Shown here in pieces: positions 1 to 10,262 of a stretch of DNA of 64,000 nucleotides. The stretch is from Saccopteryx bilineata (taxonomy: Eukaryota > Chordata > Mammalia > Chiroptera > Emballonuridae). Each line of letters begins with the position of its first letter. Position 1 is the first letter of the stretch. The stretch covers positions 181,428,106 through 181,492,105 of the forward strand of contig NC_089492.1 of assembly GCF_036850765.1 (NCBI RefSeq), in the 5' to 3' direction. Under the pieces are notes generated by a model. That model saw only the letters and a program-made list of their open reading frames with translations, was not told the origin of the DNA and ran no database searches. Made by a program: the position numbers and the translations under genes.

Positions 1-210
1 TAGTTCCCAAAGATTTTCTCCTATATTATTTTCTAAAAGTTTTATAGCTTTTACATTTAAGTCCTTGGCCCATTTTGAGTTAATTTTTATATAAAGTATG
101 ATACTTAGGTTGAGGTTTTTCTCCTTCTACCCCCATTGGATGTTCAATTGCTCTAGCACCATTTGTTAAAAAGGCTATCTTTCTTTGTCAAAAATCAGTT
201 GGGTGTATTT

Positions 211-615
211 TTTTTTCTTTTTTTTTTTTTTTCCATTTTTCTGAAGCTGGAAACAGGGTGAGACAGTCAGACAGACTCCCGCATGCGCCCGACCGGGATC
301 CACCCGGCACGCCCACCAGGGGCGACGCTCTGCCCACCAGGGGGCGATGCTCTGCCCATCCTGGGCATCGCCATGTTGCGACCAGAGCCACTCTAGCGCC
401 TGGGGCAGAGGCCACAGAGCCATCCCCAGCGCCTGGGCCATCTTTGCTCCAATGGAGCCTTGGCTGCGGGAGGGGACGAGAGAGACAGAGAGGAAAGCGC
501 GGCAGAGGGGTGGAGAAGCAAATGGGCGCTTCTCCTGTGTGCCCTGGCCGGGAATCGAACCCGGGTCCTCCGCACGCTAGGCCGACGCTCTACCGCTGAG
601 CCAACCGGCCAGGGC
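211..615 (-). mobile_element. SINE-A (tRNA-derived bat SINE), aaagcgcgg subfamily
   Basis: The minus strand begins gccctggccggttgg, has a B-box ggttcgattcc near 551-561, and ends in a poly-A seen as a T-run near 208-235. An imperfect duplication of about 19 bp around ttgggtgtattt (199 and 622) flanks it. It carries the aaagcgcgg block (near 493) and a tandemly doubled caccagggg unit (316-360) that mark a subfamily shared with the copy at 54782-55138. Confidence 0.93.
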
Positions 616-736
616 TATTTGTTGGGTGTATTTTTGGGAGTCTATTTCTTGGTCCCTATTCTGTTCTACTGCTTTATATACTTACCTCTCTGTCATTTTC
701 ACACAGTATTGATTATTATAGTTATACAATATCTTT

Positions 737-1120
737 AAATTTTTATTTTTTTTATTTTAAGTGAGAGAAGGAGAGCTAAAGAGAAAGACTCCTGCATGAG
801 TCCTGACCAGATCCACCCAATGACCTCCATCTGGGGCCAATGCTCTGCCCATCTGTGTCCCATGCTCACAACCAAGCTATTTTTAGCACCTGTAGCAGGA
901 GCTCTATGGAGCCATCCTCAAAGCGTGGGTCCAGTGCACTCCAATCAAGCCATGAATGTGAGAAGGGGGGAGAGATTGAGAGAGAGAGAGAGAGAGAGAG
1001 AGAAGACAGAAGGGTTGGGGAGGAGAAGATGGTTGCTTCCTGTGTACCCTGACTAGGAATCAAACCTGGGACTTCCACACACTGGATAGACACTCTACCA
1101 CTGAGCCAACTGGCCAGGGT
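737..1120 (-). mobile_element. Diverged SINE-A relative
   Basis: The minus strand starts accctggccagttggctcag and has a degenerate B-box (ggtttgattcc). The body follows SINE-A in order but with many substitutions and a (GA)n expansion at about 972-1002. It sits inside the old L1. It is clearly older than the other SINE-A copies in the window. Confidence 0.8.
972..1002. repeat. (GA)n microsatellite inside SINE
   Basis: About 30 bases of nearly perfect GA dinucleotides, grown from the purine-rich part of the SINE body. Confidence 0.9.
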
Positions 1121-1576
1121 CATATAATCTCTTATAATCAGGTAGACTGATTTCTCATTAGTATTTAAAATTGTTTAAGCTATTCTAGTTGCTTTGTCTT
1201 TCCATATAAATTTTAGAATAAGGTTGCCTATTTCTACAAAAATATCTTGCTGAGATTTTAATAAGAATTGTGTTAAACCTGTATATCAGTTTTGGGAGAA
1301 TTGGCATCTTTACTATGCTGAGTCCTTCAAACCATGAACACATTATGTCTCTAGATTGATTTAGATCTTCGATTTTTTTTCAGCATACATATTTTCTTGT
1401 ACCTATTTTATTTTTTGAATAAATGTAAATGGCATTATATTTAAAAATTTTGTGACCACATGTACATTTTTAGTATATAGAATAACATCAGCTATTTGTA
1501 TGTTTGTCTCATATCTTGCAACCTTGGGGTAAATTAAAAAATAACTTTTAAAAATGTCATCTGAAAATATGAATGG

Positions 1577-1578
1577 TT

Positions 1579-1609
<31 letters not shown>

Positions 1610-1974
1610 TTTTACAAGAGAGACAGAGAGAGGGGCAGGTAGGGACAGACAGGAAGGGAGAGAGATGAGAAGCATCAATTCTTTATTGTAGCACCTTAGT
1701 TGTTCATTGATTGCTTTCTCATATGTGCCTTGACCGGGGGACTACAGTAGAGCAAATGATCCCTTGCTCAAGCCAGTGACCTTGGGCTTCAAGCCAGTAA
1801 CCTTTGGTGTCAAGCCAGCGATCATAGGAACATGTCTATGATCCCATGTTCAAGCCAGCAACCCTGTGCTCAAGCCAGATGAGCCCACACTCAAGCTGAT
1901 GACCTCGGGGTTTTGAACCTGGGTCTTCTGCATTCCAGGTTGATGCTTTATCCACTGCACCCGGCCTGGTCAGG
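1577..1974 (-). mobile_element. SINE-C with (ATTT)n tail
   Basis: The minus strand starts gcctgaccaggc, followed by a tRNA-like head, serial ctcaagccag-type blocks, then agcatcaat/gagacagag body and an (AAAT)n tail (T-rich at 1578-1612). It is inserted in the old L1. The same architecture recurs at 10945, 12531, 22095, 23430, 55660 and 56612. Confidence 0.88.
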
Positions 1975-2417
1975 CAAACTGTCTTATTTTTTACTTTCTG
2001 ATACATATGCCTTTTCTTGTCTTGTGTTCGTGCACAGGATAGAACTTCTAGCATTATGTTGAATAAGAGTGCTGTGAGCAGACATTTTTACCTTGTTTCT
2101 GATCCTAATGGGAAAACAGTCTTTCACCATTAAGCATAACATTTACTGTAGGTTCTTTTTTTTTCTGTATGCTCTTTATCAAGTTGAGGTACTTTCCCTC
2201 AATTTCTATTTTTCTGAGAATGTTTAAAATCATAAATGAGTGTTGAATTTTGTCAAATGCTTTTTCTTAATTGAATAAAATGATCATTTAATTTTTTTCT
2301 TACTTTACTCTGCTAATATGATAGGTTATATTAATTGACTTTTAAATATTGAACCGGTCCTGGATTCCTGAAATAAACCACATTTGGCCATGATCCTTAA
2401 ATATTGCTGAATTTTTT

Positions 2418-2420
<3 letters not shown>

Positions 2421-2450
<30 letters not shown>
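2421..2450. repeat. (AT)n microsatellite
   Basis: Fifteen AT units directly next to the T-run of the following SINE, probably expanded from its tail or target site. Confidence 0.95.
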
Positions 2451-2464
<14 letters not shown>

Positions 2465-2748
2465 CCCACCAGGGGGCGATGCTCTGCCCATCGGGGGCAT
2501 CGCTCTGTAGTGACCAGAGCCACTCTAGCACCTGGGGCAGAGGCCAAGGAGCCATCCCCAGCACCCGGGCCATCTTTTGCTCCAATGGAGCCTCCGCTGC
2601 AGGAGGGGAAGAGAGAGACAGAGAGGAAGGAGAGGGGGAGGGGTGGAGAAGCAGATGGGTGCCTCTCCTGTGTGCCCTGGCCGGGAATCGAACCCGGGAC
2701 CTCTGCACGCCAGGCCGACGCTCTACCACCGAGCCAACCGGCCAGGGC
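2451..2748 (-). mobile_element. SINE-A, 3' shortened
   Basis: The tRNA head and B-box are at the right-hand end (gccctggccggttgg on the minus strand). The family's distal part, normally ending in gtttccagcttcag, is missing: the T-run joins directly at the caccagggggcg block. It lies in the old L1 near a tttgctaatatttt target. Confidence 0.9.
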
Positions 2749-2797
2749 CTTTTGCTAATATTTTGCTGAGGATTTTTTTGCAACTATGTTATAAGGT

Positions 2798-3342
2798 TGT
2801 AGGCCCAGTAGTTGCGGCCGCCTGGCACGTGCTGGTTCCCTTTAGATTCGAATAGATGGTAATGAAACAATGGAGCCAAGAACTGGTGGGCCATCCTTTA
2901 TTCTAGCCTCGCATGAGTGGGCAAGTAATACACACAGTGGGAAAACACTTCCCTTTCCATTCAGGGCTCACAAAGCCACTGACTTTCTCCCGGTTTTCCT
3001 AAACTCAAAGGCCTCTACTAGTTCAGTGGAGCTCAGAAAGCCCCTCACCTCTGTTTCCTTTCAGCACCCCACCATATTGGCTGCTTGCTTCCTCTGCAAG
3101 AACATGGTCTCTGCCAAAATAGCCTCCTTAGCTCCTCCCTCTTCTTTCCTCTCAAAATTTTTCATCGTGACAACACACACACTTTCCTCCAGCACACACT
3201 AGCACAACCAAGTCCCTTTCCAAGCAAGAAGGCAATCATCAGTATCACCCGGGCAATGTAATCATGTGGACAGAGGCCATTTTTAATGATAAAGGTGAGC
3301 AAACTCCCAAAATACAGATTTCACAAACTTATTTGCCCAACA
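2798..3342 (-). mobile_element. Solo LTR, family LTR-X
   Basis: In the minus orientation it begins TGTTGGGCAAATAAG and ends with a degenerate form of ctggctttaca. The AATAAA-type signal lies near the ttctagcct/ttta block (about 2897). About 545 bp. It interrupts the old L1, with a near duplication aaggt/aaggg at the borders. Four further copies lie downstream. No gag, pol or env is attached, so it is a solo LTR formed by LTR-LTR recombination. Confidence 0.82.
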
Positions 3343-3526
3343 AAGGGATATGTCTGTAGTTTCATATTTTGTACTTTGTCCAGTTTTAAAATCAGGGTAA
3401 TACTAGCTTCATAAAGTGGATTGGGAAGTATTCTCTTCTTTTTTATATTTTTATTGGAAGAGATTGTGTAGAATTAGCATTAACACTTGGTAGAATTCTC
3501 TAGCTTGCTTCCTCTCCCCCCATATT

Positions 3527-3675
3527 AAAAAATGTACCTTTACTGATTTTAGAGAGAGAGGAAGGGGAAGAGAGAGAGAGATCAATTTTTTCTTGCATGT
3601 GCCCTTACAAGGGATTGAACCTGCAACTTTTGCCTATTGAGACAATGCTCTAATACCCAAGTTATCCGGCCAGGT
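3527..3675 (-). mobile_element. Old SINE, SINE-D-like
   Basis: The minus strand begins cctggccggataac and contains a worn B-box (ggttcaatccc) and a GA-rich body (3552-3582). It is too diverged for firm subfamily assignment. Confidence 0.65.
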
Positions 3676-4045
3676 AAAAATACAGAGGCAGATAAAGGTC
3701 GGTTGAGGCCCCGGGTACAGAAGAAAATATTTGGCCTCTTAAAAAAAGAGCGAGACAGGGAAAATAAAAAATACATGTTAACCATATTTTTAAATAAATA
3801 AAAAATATTATGTACTATCAATATTAAAATTGCACATAGGAAACCAGACTTGGTGTCATTAGAAAAAAGTGTAAAGTTGGGGTTTTGCAGGGCTCTTCAG
3901 AAGTTGGGGCTTGGTATGCCCACCGTAAAATTCACCTGTGCTTATAAGTATTTAAATACACATGCATACACACACTTTCTGTACCAATACCACAAATCAA
4001 CTTTAAAGAACAGAAACCAAATCTCCTGAATGAAATGCACTTTTA
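3676..4045. other. Unassigned sequence
   Basis: AT-rich sequence without a recognisable gene or repeat apart from a short ACAC run near 3958-3975. Confidence 0.5.
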
Positions 4046-4222
4046 GATTTTTTATTCATTTTTTATTTTTGTAGGGGGGAGAGAGAGAGAGAGAGAAGAC
4101 TGGGGGAGGAGCAGGAAGCATCAACTCCCATATGTGCTTGACCAGGCAAGTTCAGGGTTTCAAACCGGCAACCTCAGCGTTCCAGGTTTATGCTTTGTCC
4201 ACTGGACTACCACAGATCAGGC
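4046..4222 (-). mobile_element. SINE-D with perfect target duplication
   Basis: The minus strand begins cctgatctgtggtagtcc, with a tRNA-like head, aggaagcatcaact body and GA-run. The 15-bp duplication tgaaatgcactttta is found at 4031-4045 and 4223-4237, giving exact insertion borders. Confidence 0.93.
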
Positions 4223-4399
4223 TGAAATGCACTTTTAAAGTTTTGTCTACAAAACACAAAGTTGCTCTGAACAATTTTGGTTTGAAGCTTAATGGCCAAA
4301 ACTTCATGTTTCTTTCCTCATGTTGGGTAGAAATGCAAGAAATATCTGTGCATGGCAAGCTTAAGACCAAATTGTGAATATTAGCAAGATCCCCTCCTT

Positions 4400-4520
4400 G
4401 CCGGACACATCCATCCCTATCTCAGGTTATCTTAGATTTATCACATACTGTCCATGTGACATTGGCAAATTATTTACTTCCTCCAGGCCTCAGCTTAGTT
4501 CTTTCATCCTTAGAAAGGGG
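4400..4520 (-). mobile_element. MIR-like fragment
   Basis: The order cctcaggcctcag, acttcctc and atgtgacattggcaaatta follows an antisense MIR core. It is degraded. Confidence 0.5.
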
Positions 4521-4880
4521 ATGTATCCCAGTAGAGCCGGAGCTCTACGTGATCAGGTGTCCCTGATTCAACTTCCCCACACAGTGGGACACTCCTGCTT
4601 ATCAGCAGGGCTGGCAGCCTTTTCAAGGCTACTCTTGAGATGCCTTTCAGGATTCTACTTATTAGTGCTGAGATCAACTGCCACCAGAGGAAAGACACGA
4701 CTGACATACAAGTTAGTTGTAAGAATCACACAGGCAGTTTATCACTCACAAATCCTTTTGGCATGCCTGGGTACAGCTTAAGGGGGCCCCGTTGGCATGC
4801 TCCTCTCGGCTGTCTTTGGTCAGAATGGTGTGAAGACAGTCCATGTTCACGTTGGAGTCTGGGCGACTACTGCAGCAGAG
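4521..4880. other. Unassigned, possibly LTR-like sequence
   Basis: No gene is recognised. The sequence continues on the far side of the LTR-X insertion (5816 onward), so 4521-4885 and 5811-6070 may be halves of one older element that I cannot name. Confidence 0.4.
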
Positions 4881-4885
4881 GGGCC

Positions 4886-5810
4886 TATAAAGCTAGTAGC
4901 CACAGCCACCATCACAGCCGCCTGGCCAACGCAGGTTCCCATTTAATTCAGACAGATAATAATGAATCAACAGAGCCAAGAAATGGTGGGCCATCCTTTA
5001 TTCTAGACTTGTACCAGCCAATGAGTAAAAACAAACACACGGGCACCAAAACCCACTCTTTCTGTTTTTCTTTTTCCTAGAATCAACGGCTCCTACCTCT
5101 GTTTGCCTCCATTTTGGCCACCTCCTCCCCTCCAACCATGTGGCCTCTCTCTCCTGGAACAACATGGTCTCTTCCTCTCTCCCCAAAATGGCCTCCTAGC
5201 TCCTCCTTTTAAAACTTTTCTTTCTTTCTTTCTTTTTTTTTTTGTATTTTTCTGAAGCTGGAAACGGGGAGAGACAGTCAGACTCCCGCATGCACCCGAC
5301 CGGGATCCACCCGGCACGCCCACCAGGGGCGACGCTCTGCCCACCAGGGGGCGATGCTCTGCCCCTCCGGGGCGTCGCTCTGCCATGACCAGAGCCACTC
5401 TAGCGCCTGGGGCAGAGGCCAAGGAGCCATCCCCAGCGCCCAGGCCATCCTTGCTCCAATGGAGCCCCGGCTGCGGGAGGGGAAGAGAGAGACAGAGAGG
5501 AAGGAGGGGGTGGGGGTGGAGAAGCAAATGGGCGCCTCTCCTATGTGCCCTGGCCGGGAATCGAACCCGGGTCCCCCGCACGCCAGGCCGACGCTCTACC
5601 ACTGAGCCAACCGGCCAGGGCCCCTTTTAAAACTTTTCAGTGTGACAACCCCCTCCTCCAGTACACATTAGCATAATCAAACCCCTTTCCAAGCAGAAAG
5701 GCAATGAGCTGTATCACGTGAGAGCATCGTCACATGACCAGAGGCCATTTTTAACAATAAGAGTGAGCAAAACCAGAAAATACAGATTACACAAATTCAT
5801 TTGCCCAACA
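4886..5810 (-). mobile_element. Solo LTR, family LTR-X, carrying a SINE
   Basis: The right border ends ttgcccaaca, which is TGTTGGGCAA on the minus strand. The left border tataaagc is the family's tgtaaagc with one change. The host duplication gggcc is perfect at 4881-4885 and 5811-5815. Without the SINE at 5221-5621 the LTR is about 507 bp. A T-rich tttaaaac stretch is where the SINE entered. Confidence 0.9.
5221..5621 (-). mobile_element. SINE-A inserted in LTR-X
   Basis: Full-length, minus strand, with the B-box near 5559-5569 and a (TTTC)n/T tail at 5221-5242. The 16-bp duplication ccttttaaaacttttc at 5205-5220 and 5623-5638 marks L1-type insertion at a TTTTAAAA site. The caccagggg block is doubled as in the 211 copy. 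Confidence 0.95.
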
Positions 5811-5847
5811 GGGCCCTTTAGCTTTAGTACCTTTTCTGGCCAATGCC

Positions 5848-6070
5848 TTCTAACAGGTGTCAATCTACAAGATTATCATCTCAACCAACCTTCCAACAGG
5901 TGTCAATTTACAGGATTATCACCTCAAACCACCTTTTTAGGAGTTCCTTGAAGGGAGCCCTTTTTATGTTAATCTACTGAAATGTTACATCAAGCCACTT
6001 TTAAGGTCTTCCTAGGGAAGCTTCTTGTTTATGTTAACTTACAGAATTATGACATCAAGCCACTTCTTAT
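5848..6070. repeat. Degenerate tandem repeat, about four units
   Basis: Units beginning near 5852, 5894, 5969 and 6032 share the pattern (ca/tt)ggtgtcaat or tgttaa, then tacaagattat, then atc(a)tcaa(g)ccac(c)tt. The first two are closest (42-bp spacing, few differences). The later two are longer and more worn. Confidence 0.6.
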
Positions 6071-6457
6071 CTATGCATAACTTTATACTCACTAACTGGG
6101 CCCTGCTTGAGTGTCAAAGTCTGTTTATCACATCTGCACATACTACACTAATTCCTATCCACACAGCATAACTTTAATTTCCTTAATTGATTTTAATATT
6201 ATATCTTAATTACTTTTATATATCTTCCATATTTTTTATATTTCTATATATTTAATTACTATAACCTTATATTACTGCAACAGGATGGTAATTGGACAGA
6301 CACTTGTCTTATAGGGTTGTTAGGGCCAGAGTAAATTCTCAATAATTTCAAATTATAGTTCTGCCACCATAAAGGGAGTGGCTTCCTTCAGTTGGTCCCA
6401 CTTTCAACAGGGGAAGAGTCACTACATGACTCTCTTTCGATGCTTAGTGGCCTACAG
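6071..6457. other. Unassigned AT-rich stretch
   Basis: No gene or known repeat is recognised. The stretch 6170-6280 is strongly AT-rich with tatat/ttaat runs. Confidence 0.5.
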
Positions 6458-6565
6458 CAGAGTTTATGAACCTCAGCACTTTGGACATCGGGATAATTCT
6501 TTGTTGAGAGTAGCTGTTCTGTGCATTGTAGAAGGTTTAGTAGCCTTCCCTGCCCTCACAGGTAT

Positions 6566-7845
6566 TGTTGCAGGAGAGCAAAACTTCGGAGGATTGACAC
6601 TCAGACAACTTATAAGAAGAAAAACAAGAATTTATTAAGCCAGCAGAGCATGCGGGGCTATAGCTCCAAAGATACGTGCTCCCCAAAATAGATTTCTTAC
6701 ATCTTATATATCCTTTACAGAACACAAGTTCACATTCATGGGTCACGTGATTTCTTTGTTAATAATTACATGATTTCAGGATGGGAGGGGGCTTACAGGA
6801 TGCCAGAGGATAATCATTTGTAAATTGCCCATTAAGGAGAAAGAAAGGGGAAGAGGAAACGGCTACTCAAGTCTCCCTCCCCCCTCCTATATTCCTGGTT
6901 ATTTTACCTTCTTTCACCCAGGTGTATTGAAAGGAGGGGGTCCAAGCCTCCTTCCTCCTTCTATTCATAACCTTTGTAAAGCCAGTAGCCGCGGCCACCA
7001 TCATAGCCGCCTGGCTCATGCAGGTTCTCCTTAGATTCCGACAGTAGGTAATGAAACAACAGAGCCAAGAACTGGTGGGCCATCACCTTTAATCCTAGCT
7101 TGCACACAGTGTGTAAGTAAAAACACACAGTGGACTCCAAAACCCACTCATTCAGTGCTCATAAAGCCACTGACTTATCCGAGTTTCCTAGAATCAAAGG
7201 TTTCTAGTTCACTAGCTTTATTCACCTCTGTTCCCCATCTCCTTCTCTCTGCACAAACTGGCTTCTCCTTCAGCACTCCACCATCTTGGCTGCTTCTCCT
7301 CTCCTCCACGTGGCCTTTCTCTGCTCTCCTCTCTGCTCTCTCCTCTAATGCTAATCTCAGGAACCTGAGAGAGCAAGCTCCCGGTCTGCCCCACTTTATA
7401 GTGTAGAAATCAAAACCTTTAATCCAATATACAAACAAGGAAGTCTCTGATACAAAGTCACTTATTTGAGCCATAAAGGGATTCCTCATGAGAGTGTACC
7501 ACCACATCATGCAATCAGTCAAAGGTGTGGGAAAAAGCTTAGTCTTAAAACTAAGCCTTAGGCTATAACTACCCTGCCTACTTACAGCCTGTCCCCACAC
7601 CCAATACAAACTATAAGCAAGCAAACATGTATCATATTTAAAAACTTATTTGACCAACAACCTTTTAAGTATGAAAACCTCTTTATTTACATTATAACAG
7701 CCCTTTCTAAGCAGGAATATTATCGGCCATCTTGAGATTTTGTAAATTACACAAAAAATCATATTTACAAACTCTCTCTGAATGCTTGGCCTAAATTATA
7801 AAATATCCTTGAAGCCTCTTATTTAAAGAAGGGTCTTCTTCCTCA
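6566..7845 (-). mobile_element. Unnamed LTR inside MER20, itself split by LTR-X
   Basis: This is everything between the MER20 halves apart from LTR-X. It starts TGTTGCAGGAG and ends cttcctca. The flanks gtat/ttat are a possible 4-bp duplication. A minus-strand AATAAA lies at about 6630. The outline is that of a solo LTR of a different, older family from LTR-X. No coding region is seen. Confidence 0.55.
6975..7659 (-). mobile_element. Solo LTR, family LTR-X, long form
   Basis: Borders tgtaaagccagtagcc and ...ttgaccaaca, with a perfect 5-bp duplication acctt at 6970-6974 and 7660-7664. At 685 bp it is the long subtype. The minus-strand TATA-like ctataaag lies near 7404. The region 7540-7585 preserves the empty site for the hAT insertion seen in the 8758 copy. 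Confidence 0.92.
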
Positions 7846-7923
7846 TTATGACAATTAAAAATGTCCCAGACACTGCCAAATGTCTCCTAAGGGTGCAGAA
7901 TCACTGCTGGTTGAAAACCACTG

Positions 7924-8752
7924 GCCTATAGTTCCGTGACCTCTCACTCATTTATTTTGGGGGTGGTGACAGTTTATGCTGGGGAAAAGTTTGAAAAATA
8001 CTTTTGGTAGAGTTAAAACTATTTTAAATCACAACTGACTACAGCTGCTTCTGCCCCTCAGGGAATGACAGAATTCTCTCAGGAGGAAGTAGACTTTTGT
8101 TAGGCAAAACACCAGGGGGTGGTCATTGCCTAGGCACTGGAAACAGAGAACGTGGCTATACTGCTCTGCATGAGAATAGAGGACTTTGTGGGTGGTGATG
8201 GAGAGAAGTGAGTAGAGGAAGGGATGTGAGGGTGGCAGAGTGGGCTGAGTGGGTGTGACAGGTGGCAGCCTTGGGGTAGGTGAGAAATTCTCCAGGGCAG
8301 GGGTTGCCAGGGGAATTTTAAGTGCTGTGATGAAGTGTGCACTCTTCTCTCCCTCCTACTCCTGTTTCCCACCCTTTTGGTGAAGTCTGTTATACCCAAA
8401 GTCATGTGTAAATAAATGGTGTTTAAGAAATGGAGGGAGAAAAAGAGCAGGGAGAAGAGCTGAGGGAGGGAGGATGTCAGTGGGCCTGAGACCTACTGGG
8501 GAACAGAAAATGGAGCAGCGCAACTGAGAAGCCAAGCCCTGAGGAATTCTTGGAGCTCCGAGGGAGGATCCCAGACTCCCCTCTGGTCGGAGCGAGATTT
8601 ATGGAAATATCAAAGGAATCAGTGATTTAGGCTGCTGTCTATATAGGAAAAAAACTCCACTTGCTCTTTCCTTCCAGTATTTTTTCTATGTGTTTAAAAA
8701 CATTCACCTAATTTTGCAATATATGGTGTCAGGAATAAAAAATATTTTTTTC
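7924..8752. other. Unassigned low-copy sequence
   Basis: No repeat family or gene is recognised. The frames present are short and not supported by codon patterns. Confidence 0.5.
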
Positions 8753-8864
8753 TCCACTGTTGGTCAAATAAGTTTGTAAATATAATATATATCTTTGCTT
8801 GCTTATAGTTTGCATTGGGTGTGGGGGACAGGCTGTAAGCGGGCCGGGTCATTATAGCCTGAAG

Positions 8865-9158
8865 CAGGGGTCCCCAAACTTTTTACACAGAGGGCCAGTT
8901 CACTGTCCCTCAGACTGTTGGAGGGCCGGACTATAAAAAAAACTATGAACAAATCCCTATGCACACTGCACATATCTTATTTTAAAGTAAAAAACAAAAT
9001 GGAAGTAGTACTGTACGTGAGCGATGCTGTGCTTTGCAGCCACATACTTTCACTGACCACCAATGAAAGAGGTGCCCCTTCTGGAAGTGCAGCGGGGGCT
9101 GGATAAATGGCCTCACGGGGCTGCATGTGGTCCACGGTCTGTAGTTTGGGGACCCCTG
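8865..9158 (-). mobile_element. Non-autonomous hAT transposon
   Basis: Terminal inverted repeats CAGGGGTCCCCAAACT and its complement agtttggggacccctg. The 8-bp duplications are gcctgaag (8857-8864) and gcctaagg (9159-9166). The uninterrupted gcctaagg is seen in the homologous LTR near 7567-7574, so the left copy carries the changes. At 294 bp there is no transposase frame. Relatives lie at 57830 and 62094 in the opposite orientation. Confidence 0.93.
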
Positions 9159-9322
9159 GCCTAAGGCTTAGTTTTAAGACTAAACTTTTCCCCACACCCT
9201 TGACCGATTGCATGATAGGGGGTGGTGCAGTCTCATGAGGAATCCCATTATGCCTCAGATAAGTGACTTTGTTTCTGAGACTACCTTATTTGTATATTGG
9301 ATTAAAGGTTTTGATTTCTACA

Positions 9323-9330
9323 CTATAAAA
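9323..9330 (+). promoter_or_regulatory. TATA box of LTR-X
   Basis: ctataaaa is followed by a short purine-rich leader, in the expected place between U3 and R of the plus-strand LTR-X copy. The match in the 6975 copy is ctataaag. Function is inferred from position only. Confidence 0.55.
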
Positions 9331-9443
9331 TGGGGCAGAGGAGCCCATGCAGAGAAAGGCCACATGGAGGAGAGGAGAGGCAGCCAAGATGGTGGAGTGC
9401 TGAAGGAGAAGCCAGTTTTTGCAGAGTTTGTACAGAGAAGAGG

Positions 9444-10231
9444 TGTAAAGCCAGTAGCCGTGGCCACCATCACAGCAGCCTGGCCCAAGCAGGTTCGCAT
9501 TAGATTTGGACAGACGGTAATGAAACAATGGAGCCAAGAACTGGTGGGCCATTACCTTTAATCCTAGCTTGCACCTGGCAGGCAAGTAAAAACACACACT
9601 GAGCTCCAAAACCCACTCATTCAGTGCTCACAAAGCTACTGACTTATCCGAGTTTCCTAGAATCAAAGATTTCTAGCTCACCAGACTTATTCACCTCTGT
9701 TCCCCATCTCCTTCTCTCTGCACAAACTCTGCACTAACTGGCTTCTCTTTCAGCATTCTGCCATCTTGGCTGCTTCTTTCATCTCTTCCATGTGGCCTTT
9801 CTCTGATATCCTACAGCATGGGCTCCTCCTAGAATATAATCCCTCTTCTCCTGGAACAACGTGATCTCTCTTTAAAACCTTTTGAAGAGTCCCTGGCCAG
9901 TTGACTCAGTGGTAGAGCGTCAGCCTGCCGTGTGGAAGTCCCGGGTTTGATTCCCGACCAGGGCACACAGGAGAAGCGCCCATCTGCTTCTCCACCCCTC
10001 CCTCTCTCCTTCCTCTCTGTCTCTCTCTTCCCCTCCCGCAGCCAAGGCTCCATTGGAGCAGCGTTTGCCCGGGCGCTGAGGATGGCTCTGATTGCGGCAG
10101 AGCGACGCCCCAAGATGGGCAGAGCATCGCCCCCTGGTGGGTGTGCCAGGTGGATCCCAGTCGGGCGCATGCGGGAGTCTGTCTGACTGCCTCCCCGTTT
10201 CCAACTTCAGAGAAATACAAAAAAGAAATAA

Positions 10232-10262
<31 letters not shown>

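Larger units (their letters stand above)
1..3500 (-). mobile_element. Old LINE-1 ORF2 region, antisense, interrupted by five insertions
   Basis: Read on the minus strand, the segments 1-208, 622-735, 1121-1576, 1976-2420, 2749-2797 and 3343-3500 align in order with the mid part of L1 ORF2 and match, much more divergently, the L1 copies at 17-19 kb. Shared phrases include caccatttgtt near 160 and ttgaataagagtg near 2058. No reading frame survives. The gaps are filled by SINEs and one solo LTR, so this L1 is the oldest layer here. It is probably a mammal-wide L1M-type copy. Confidence 0.8.
6458..7923 (-). mobile_element. MER20-like hAT relic split by a composite LTR insertion
   Basis: 6458-6565 and 7846-7923 together follow the MER20 consensus on the minus strand: aacctcagcac...gacat, ataattctttgtt, ctgtgcattgta on the left, and gacactgccaaatgtctcc, ggttgaaaaccactg on the right. 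An 8-bp duplication with one mismatch (gcctacag 6450-6457, gcctatag 7924-7931) brackets the whole 1.47 kb. This proves that the two halves are one element. Family name is from memory. Confidence 0.78.

Noticed and set aside
258..599. Open frames of 60-170 codons over the SINE-A copies (for example 258-599, 5093-5602, 9906-10325)
   Set aside because: They follow SINE consensus sequence, recur in every copy and both strands, and have no gene context.
540..615. tRNA-like sequence with B-box ggttcgattcc
   Set aside because: It is the head of a SINE. Anticodon arm and acceptor pairing are not intact, and the copy has SINE body and tail.
5848..6070. Regularly spaced repeats resembling an array
   Set aside because: Units are degenerate with unequal spacing and no constant repeat/unique spacer pattern, and the genome is eukaryotic, so it is not CRISPR.
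6566..7659. Complete provirus formed by the neighbouring LTRs
   Set aside because: The LTRs carry different target duplications and there is no internal retroviral sequence between them.
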